Notes under the pieces: generated by a model
The model's input: the letters and a program-made list of their open reading frames with translations, nothing else
What the model was told of the DNA's origin: nothing
Database searches by the model: none
Shown here: piece after piece, positions 13,823-18,511 of the stretch
Position numbering within the stretch: the first letter of the stretch is position 1
Layout: the number at the start of each line of letters is the position of its first letter
Translations under genes and position numbers: made by a program
Origin: JAMCZZ01 sp964363695
GTDB lineage: Bacteria; Patescibacteriota; UBA1384; XYA2-FULL-43-10; 1-14-0-10-43-13
Length of the DNA stretch: 18,511 nucleotides
Reading direction: 5' to 3'
NCBI GenBank assembly: GCA_964363695.1
Contig: CAYIJI010000020.1
Span: forward strand, 1 to 18,511

Positions 13823-15055
13823 CTATTCTCCTTTTACAAGAAACTCAATCGCCCTATTCAGCTGTTTATCATCTTTGGAATTTTCATCATTTACGATTTC
13901 GATGTCCGGCTTTATTCCTTCGCCATGAATTTGGCTGCCATTTGGAGTAAACCATTTAGCGATCGTTATTTTTACCGCCGATCCATCAGACAGATTCATT
14001 AGCTCTTGTACGCTTCCCTTTCCAAATGATTTTTCACCGATAATCTTGCTCCCTTTTCTGTCTCTCAAGGCACCGGTTAAAATTTCAGAGGCCGATGCGG
14101 ATCCCTTATTTATTAGGATTGCGGTATTAAAGTCTTTTAATTTAGCTTTTCCTCTGGCTTTATAATCAAAAGATTTGTTCTTACCTTTTTCTGAAACGAC
14201 CGTTCCGTCTTCGATAAAGTAGCTTGCAATATCAATTGCTGTCTCTAAATATCCGCCCGGATCATTTCTCACATCTAAAATAATTCCATCCGGTTTAGTT
14301 TTCACCGCATCTTTTACCACTTCATCGAAAAGACGGTCTGTATCATCTCCGAATTGCCTAAGCTTAATATAAAGAATCTTTTTGTCTGATACGTTTTTAT
14401 ACTCCCACTCCACGCTTTTTACGGTTATCTTTGAGCGGATAACTTCAAATACTTGGGCTTCCTCTATCCCTTCTCTTGCTATTTTTACGCTGACTTTTGA
14501 GCCCTCAGGACCTCTAATTCTGTTGATTGTCTCCTGAAACCCCATTTTAACCGTATTTTCACCGTCTACTTCCAAGATAATATCGCCCGGCTTTAAGCCT
14601 GCTGATTCAGCGGGAGAACCGGAAAGTGGAGTAACAACTGTGGGCAGTTGATTCTTCTGGATAATTTCCACGCCGATTCCACTAAATTCCCCTTGAATGT
14701 CTTCCCTGAAACGCTTATTGTCGCTTTTAGATAAAAAAACAGTGTAAGGATCCCCTATAGCGGAAAGCATGCCGGAGATCGCGCCGTCTTCAAGTTTTTT
14801 TGAATCGGCGGTTTGGTCGGATTTGTTTTTAAGTGCATTCCATGCTTCCCAAAATAAAGAAAAATCTACATCTTTGGGTCTGGCCGAATCATTTACTAGG
14901 CTGTCAGATCCGATAATGGGCGTGCCTTTTTGTCCAAAAAAATAACCGGCTGTAAATATAATATACATCCCCACAAGTGTAAGTACGAACAGGAATATTC
15001 TTTTGGATCTTACCTGTTTTCGTTTCTCTATATGCTGTTCACTAGTTTTTTCCAT
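13823..15055 (-). CDS. ctpA: S41 family carboxy-terminal processing protease
   Basis: Membrane-anchored protease that trims or degrades extracytoplasmic proteins. It is 410 aa: a basic N-terminus and one transmembrane helix (about 20-40), an N-terminal helical region with DGAISGMLSAIGDPYTVFLS, a PDZ domain (about 118-205, with GIGVEI and GSPAESAGLKPGDIILEVDG), and the S41 core. The catalytic Ser-Lys dyad is visible: S321 in NKGSASASEI and K346 in SFGKGSVQ, with Q350 following, at the same spacing as in Bacillus CtpB. It follows the C39-like wall-hydrolase gene and precedes the 694-residue gene. S41 proteases occur beside FtsEX/EnvC or CwlO-type genes in several phyla, and some regulate wall hydrolases, which suits this context. 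Confidence 0.95.
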   Translation of the reverse strand: MEKTSEQHIEKRKQVRSKRIFLFVLTLVGMYIIFTAGYFFGQKGTPIIGSDSLVNDSARPKDVDFSLFWEAWNALKNKSDQTADSKKLEDGAISGMLSAIGDPYTVFLSKSDNKRFREDIQGEFSGIGVEIIQKNQLPTVVTPLSGSPAESAGLKPGDIILEVDGENTVKMGFQETINRIRGPEGSKVSVKIAREGIEEAQVFEVIRSKITVKSVEWEYKNVSDKKILYIKLRQFGDDTDRLFDEVVKDAVKTKPDGIILDVRNDPGGYLETAIDIASYFIEDGTVVSEKGKNKSFDYKARGKAKLKDFNTAILINKGSASASEILTGALRDRKGSKIIGEKSFGKGSVQELMNLSDGSAVKITIAKWFTPNGSQIHGEGIKPDIEIVNDENSKDDKQLNRAIEFLVKGE

Positions 15056-15118
15056 TTATCTATACTATGTCAAATTTGTTATTACTATTCAACACTAGTA
15101 CACCAACGACCTCTATTT

Positions 15119-15238
15119 GATGGTGGAAGATTGAAAATAGAAGTTAGACCTTGAAGCTGGAAAGTAGAGATTGGATTTTCATCCATCTTCTATCCTCTAA
15201 CCTCAAGATCCATCCTCGATCTTCTATTGTCTATCATC
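15119..15238. repeat. Long imperfect hairpin: 58-nt arms with a 4-nt loop
   Basis: The sequence 15119-15176 aligns without gaps to the reverse complement of 15181-15238, with the loop TTTC between them. Roughly two thirds of positions match and most mismatches are A/G transitions, many of which would still pair as G-U on one strand. Both arms are built from TAGAAG/GATTGA-like units. It lies in the gap between ctpA and the C39-like gene, where no ORF is convincing. Confidence 0.7.
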
Positions 15239-15258
15239 AATTAAAAGTTGTTAAGGTA

Positions 15259-16500
15259 CTAACCGTTTACTATTTTCATCGAGATCACATTGTCCTTGTT
15301 GTAGCTGCTCGTTCTCCAATACGGGTCGTGGATTAAATATTTTCCTCCCGAGAATCCTCTTATCACGATAAAGTGATTTGATCCGTCAAAGTTATAAACC
15401 GGCCCTGCTACTTTCACACTAACAATAATCGGATGGCCCTGGGCTATTTCAGAATTTATAGTGTCCCAATTAACGGGGATGGTAGAACCAACACTAACGC
15501 CGATACTTCTTTTAAATCCGTAAAAAGATCCTTCATAACTGAAGTTTGAGGCCTCTACAACTCCCGGGGGAGTAATGTTATTTCCATATTTTGTCGCAAT
15601 CATTGCGATATTAGTGATGAGACACCCTGCGTCTTTGATGGTTAATCTCGAAGGCAACATATATGTGTCAGGATAATCAGTTTGATTGTAGTACCAGCTG
15701 CTATCTGTTGAAGACACGAGCTCGGAGCCCATTGGGGTTCCTTTGCCGCTGCTATAAATGCTTGCCAAAACCTTTCTTATTTCCTGAGCTTTAGCCTCGG
15801 CCTGCTCTGCTTGGGTGTTTAAATCGCTCACTGCTGCCGTCGTATCGCTAAGCAAACGGTTTTTCATCGTCTTATTATTTTCCAGCATCCTTTGCTGCTG
15901 CGCCTGGTTGTCCTTTAATTGGTTAAGAACTGACATCTGCGCATCTTGTTTGTTTTTTTCTTCTTGCAAAGAAGCCTTCATTAGGTTTATCTTCTCCATA
16001 CTGGTTTGTATTTGCTGTTTTATTGAATCATAGTATTCCTGTTTGGTCACGACTTCCGACAAATTGTCTGATCCAATCATCGCTTCCAACAAGCCTGATT
16101 CTCCCTCCATATACCATGAAGAAATGATTTCATTTAGTTTCTTTTTCTCATTTGCAAGATTTTCTTCTTCTTTTTTAATATTCGCCAGAACTTCGTCAAT
16201 CTTTTCATCAGTGCTTTTGATTTGGGACTTCGTCAGGTCAAGAGAAGCTGAATTATCATCAATTTCATTTGTTAGAGTAGATATTTGCCGTTTTACGACT
16301 TGAGCCTCTTGTGCCTTCTGCTCCGCCTTTTTTCTAGCCGCCTCTGCTTGTGCAGTATAATAATCTCTTTGGGCCTGTAATTGAGAAGCCGTTGCCGCAA
16401 TAGCATTAATTGGGGCTGTTATGAAAGATAAAACCACTAAAACAGCAATCAGTTTAGATCGTACGATTTTGGATTTTGAATTTAATGTTTTATTTGTCAT
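15259..16500 (-). CDS. Secreted coiled-coil protein with C-terminal C39-like cysteine peptidase domain (PcsB-like architecture)
   Basis: A 413-residue exported protein. A signal peptide (about 1-36, cleavage near NAIAA) precedes a long coiled coil (about 38-250), rich in Gln/Glu/Lys/Ala, with a break at SSWYMEGESGLLEAMIGSDNLSEVV that is typical of PcsB/CwlO-type coiled coils. After a short linker (255-268) comes a papain-like domain of the C39_2 type: C293 in KDAGCLITNIAMIA, H376 in GSNHFIVIRGF and D392 in YLIHDPYW. It lies directly downstream of ftsX (42 nt), the position PcsB, CwlO or EnvC partners often take. I infer a wall hydrolase activated by FtsEX, with a C39-like domain instead of CHAP or NlpC/P60. 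It could instead be a processing peptidase. Confidence 0.85.
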   Translation of the reverse strand: MTNKTLNSKSKIVRSKLIAVLVVLSFITAPINAIAATASQLQAQRDYYTAQAEAARKKAEQKAQEAQVVKRQISTLTNEIDDNSASLDLTKSQIKSTDEKIDEVLANIKKEEENLANEKKKLNEIISSWYMEGESGLLEAMIGSDNLSEVVTKQEYYDSIKQQIQTSMEKINLMKASLQEEKNKQDAQMSVLNQLKDNQAQQQRMLENNKTMKNRLLSDTTAAVSDLNTQAEQAEAKAQEIRKVLASIYSSGKGTPMGSELVSSTDSSWYYNQTDYPDTYMLPSRLTIKDAGCLITNIAMIATKYGNNITPPGVVEASNFSYEGSFYGFKRSIGVSVGSTIPVNWDTINSEIAQGHPIIVSVKVAGPVYNFDGSNHFIVIRGFSGGKYLIHDPYWRTSSYNKDNVISMKIVNG

Positions 16501-16542
16501 TATTTGCTGTTATCTGTCTAACTGTATTCTGTCTACTTGTAG

Positions 16543-17451
16543 CTATTTAAGGTGTTTTTTAATCGCCAAAACTGAACAGAAAATCCCGAGAATAAGCCCC
16601 ACTAAAAACTGTAAGCCAATAATTGTGAGGAGATTTATTCCGAGGTAATTTGAATTGAGGTTTGAAAGCCCAAGGTAATTCTCGGCGGCAGGGACTGAAA
16701 GCCTGAAAGCGAATACGGAAATTACAGACGAAATAATCGCTCCAATAAATCCATACCCCATTCCCTCAAAAATGAACGGTCCCCGCACATAGAGGTCCGA
16801 CGCACCCACAAGCTTCATAATTTCGATTTCATCTGAACGGGCAAATATGGTTAAACGTATAGTATTATAAATCACCAAGATTGAAATTAGAACAAAAACT
16901 AAAGACATCGCCCAGCCGGCTAATTTAATAAAATTCGTAAGTCTTACCAATCGGTCAACCAGCATTTTATTTTTTTTGTAGCTGATTTCTTTTACTAAAG
17001 ATTGATAATCCTTGGAACTCAAAAAAGAATCGATTTTCTCCATATCCTCAATATCCACCGTCTTTATCTCGAGGCTTCGAGGCAAAGGATTGTCGGTTTC
17101 TGAAATTAGATCTCTAATTTTATCATTCTCTTTGTTTCTTTCGCGCCAAGATTCTAGCGCTTTTTCTTTTGAGACATAGTCAACGCTTTTAATATCTCCG
17201 CGGGATAAGAGAATATTTTGGATTGCCGTGATCTGATCTTTCGATGTAGAATCATTGAAATACACCGACATATCCACCTTATCGCGGAGAGACTCTGTTG
17301 TCCTATTTGTTATTAACATCAGACTAACGAAGAAAGAGACGGTGATCAGAGTAAGAATCATAATAAGAGTCGCCGCCAAAGAAAGCCAGCGGTTGCGCCA
17401 GAAGGAAACAAGCGACATTTTAGTTATTCTGTAGAAAGTTAGTAGAAACAT
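16543..17451 (-). CDS. ftsX: Cell-division ABC transporter-like permease FtsX
   Basis: The membrane half of FtsEX, a mechanotransmitter that activates wall hydrolases at the division site. It is 302 aa with the family's plan: one N-terminal transmembrane helix (about 22-48), a large extracytoplasmic loop (about 49-170, with DMSVYFNDSTSKDQITAIQ and KEKALESWRERN), then three C-terminal helices (about 175-197, 230-250 and 270-296). The cytoplasmic motif ARSDEIEIMKLVGASDLYVRGPFIFEG between helices is the FtsX/MacB coupling region. It lies downstream of ftsE across a copy of the dispersed repeat. ATG 17451 has AGGA about 12 nt upstream, a weak fit; ATG 17418 is a less likely alternative. Confidence 0.95.
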   Translation of the reverse strand: MFLLTFYRITKMSLVSFWRNRWLSLAATLIMILTLITVSFFVSLMLITNRTTESLRDKVDMSVYFNDSTSKDQITAIQNILLSRGDIKSVDYVSKEKALESWRERNKENDKIRDLISETDNPLPRSLEIKTVDIEDMEKIDSFLSSKDYQSLVKEISYKKNKMLVDRLVRLTNFIKLAGWAMSLVFVLISILVIYNTIRLTIFARSDEIEIMKLVGASDLYVRGPFIFEGMGYGFIGAIISSVISVFAFRLSVPAAENYLGLSNLNSNYLGINLLTIIGLQFLVGLILGIFCSVLAIKKHLK

Positions 17452-17472
17452 TGCAATTAATTATCCTAATTA

Positions 17473-17580
17473 ATATTTATCATTTGCCATTTCTCATTGA
17501 TCATTTATTTTTCCATTTGCCAATTTGATAAATAATTAAATGGTAAATTAATGAAAATTGATAATTGAAAAATGATAAAT
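17473..17580. repeat. Dispersed intergenic repeat, copy D
   Basis: Occupies most of the ftsE-ftsX gap. Carries ATTGATCATT (17496-17505) and AATGAAAATTG (17550-17560), followed by a short ATAATTG insertion relative to the other copies. Its first ~45 nt match the reverse complement of its last ~45 nt imperfectly. It has the same orientation as the copies 11-13 kb away. Confidence 0.78.
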
Positions 17581-17599
17581 TACTCTTATTGCGAAGCAA

Positions 17600-18466
17600 T
17601 TAGAGTATGTATTTTCCTTTCGCTTGGTCTGAAATGACCTTGCCGTCGCGCATAGTAATTACTCTTCTTTGCAGCGCGTCCACCACCTCTTTATCATGAG
17701 TCGCAAGAAGTACGATCGTTCCTTGACTATTGATCTTAAACAACAATTCAATAATTTCCCAGGTAGTAACAGGATCTAAGTTGCCGGTCGGCTCATCTGC
17801 AATCAAAAGTTTTGGCTTGTGGACAAGCGCTCTGGCGATGGAAACTCTTTGCTTCTCTCCGCCGGACAACTCCTCACTCATGGCGTTAACTCGGCTGGTT
17901 AAACCAACAATTTCAATAATTTTTGGAACTCTATCGGTAATCTCACTGTTTTTAGCGTCTGCTACTTCCAGCGCAAACGCCACATTTTCGTATACTGTTT
18001 TTTTGGGAAGAAGCTTGAAATCCTGAAAAATAGTTCCTACTTTTCGGCGAAAAAAAGGTAATTCCTTTTTGCGGAGTTTTGAAATATCGCGTCCAGACAC
18101 CAGAACATGTCCTTTTGTGGGCAATTCTTCGCAGGTTAAAAGTTTAATGAGGGTCGATTTCCCTGCTCCAGAGGGGCCGACGAGAGAAATAAATTCGCCC
18201 GGTGCAATTTTAAATGAAACATTGTCCACTGCTTTAATATTTTTTCCGTATATCTTGGAAATTTTTTTAAATTCAATAACGGCTTCCTCTTTTTTAGCAG
18301 GGGAAGGCGCTTTGTTTTGCTTCACCTCAGCCTTATTTTCGGAAGAATCCGATGTTTGGGCCGCACTCTCCACAGCCTTCTTGTCCAGGGGCTTCTCTCT
18401 AATAGTCTCAGTGAAGGAAGAAGAGGAGCTTAAAGATGTCTCTTCTTTTAATTTAATGTCATCCAT
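17600..18466 (-). CDS. ftsE: Cell-division ATP-binding protein FtsE with unusual N-terminal extension
   Basis: ATPase partner of FtsX. The ABC domain is complete: Walker A GPSGAGKST (97-105), Q-loop Q148 in IFQDFKLL, signature LSGGEKQR (200-207), Walker B LLIADEPT (220-227) and H-loop H257 in LLATHD. The protein is 288 aa whereas FtsE is usually about 220-230. The excess is a 62-residue leader before VIEFKKISKIYG that is Ser/Lys/Glu-rich, low complexity and probably disordered. No in-frame ATG lies at the domain boundary, so the extension is probably translated, although a non-ATG start cannot be excluded. It heads the ftsE-ftsX-hydrolase-ctpA cluster. No clear Shine-Dalgarno precedes ATG 18466, and the upstream 45 nt to the window edge are AT-rich without a promoter I trust. 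Confidence 0.95.
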   Translation of the reverse strand: MDDIKLKEETSLSSSSSFTETIREKPLDKKAVESAAQTSDSSENKAEVKQNKAPSPAKKEEAVIEFKKISKIYGKNIKAVDNVSFKIAPGEFISLVGPSGAGKSTLIKLLTCEELPTKGHVLVSGRDISKLRKKELPFFRRKVGTIFQDFKLLPKKTVYENVAFALEVADAKNSEITDRVPKIIEIVGLTSRVNAMSEELSGGEKQRVSIARALVHKPKLLIADEPTGNLDPVTTWEIIELLFKINSQGTIVLLATHDKEVVDALQRRVITMRDGKVISDQAKGKYIL

Positions 18467-18511
18467 TTTTGTTTTTGAATATTAAAATAACCTTTTTTTA
18501 GCTCTTTAATA

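Noticed and set aside
15030..15115. Promoter for ctpA from TTGAAT/TTGACA and TAGTAT just upstream of its ATG
   Set aside because: The best pairing needs a 19-nt or longer spacer, and in such AT-rich DNA the match is not convincing.

Overview
The window is AT-rich, almost entirely coded on the minus strand, and looks like a Candidate Phyla Radiation (Patescibacteria) genome, probably Parcubacteria-like. The evidence is compact operons, the GatCAB amidotransferase route, small Tic20-like, YtxH and DUF948 membrane proteins, an ftsEX-hydrolase-CtpA cluster, and coding genes carrying palindrome-derived peptides (AMPTGRQ, PASPAGG) of a kind I associate with CPR proteins. UGA is used as a stop (for example in lemA), so the code is standard rather than the UGA=Gly code of Gracilibacteria/SR1. 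The lineage is inference; no rRNA or other diagnostic marker is present. The sequence is a scaffold: a run of exactly 100 N lies at 1946-2045.

Layout, read in the direction of transcription (right to left). (1) 18466-13823: ftsE, ftsX, a secreted coiled-coil protein with a C39-like cysteine peptidase domain, and an S41 carboxy-terminal protease. This is a plausible cell-wall hydrolase activation module for division. (2) 13801-9695: a 694-residue membrane protein with a Pro-rich cytoplasmic part and a pilin-like C-terminus, then lemA, a Tic20/DUF4870-like membrane protein and the membrane metalloprotease htpX. (3) 9694-9014: an accessory patch with a structured, terminator-bearing plus-strand segment, a headless ORF remnant and a C-terminally truncated Bro-N gene. 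(4) 9011-3463: ligA, then gatC, gatA, a membrane-anchored cyclophilin, a small membrane protein with a HEPN-like RNxxxH motif, and gatB. (5) 1917-173: DUF948-like, YtxH-like and an HtrA-type serine protease. A bidirectional terminator separates htrA from the C-terminal end of a convergent plus-strand gene that resembles prmC.

GatCAB completes Gln-tRNA and/or Asn-tRNA formation. LigA seals DNA. HtrA, HtpX/LemA, CtpA and the cyclophilin form an envelope protein quality-control set.

The least ordinary aspect is the density of palindromic and repeat-like sequence. Four copies of a ~110 bp imperfect palindrome occupy four gaps between genes, and one copy is split by a 19-bp terminal-inverted-repeat element. 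A 58-nt-arm hairpin lies upstream of ctpA's neighbour. Palindromes of the GTCAT...CCAG type have created false N-terminal extensions. GC-rich palindromes sit in frame inside both gatA and gatB. I see no CRISPR array, tRNA, rRNA or intact transposase.
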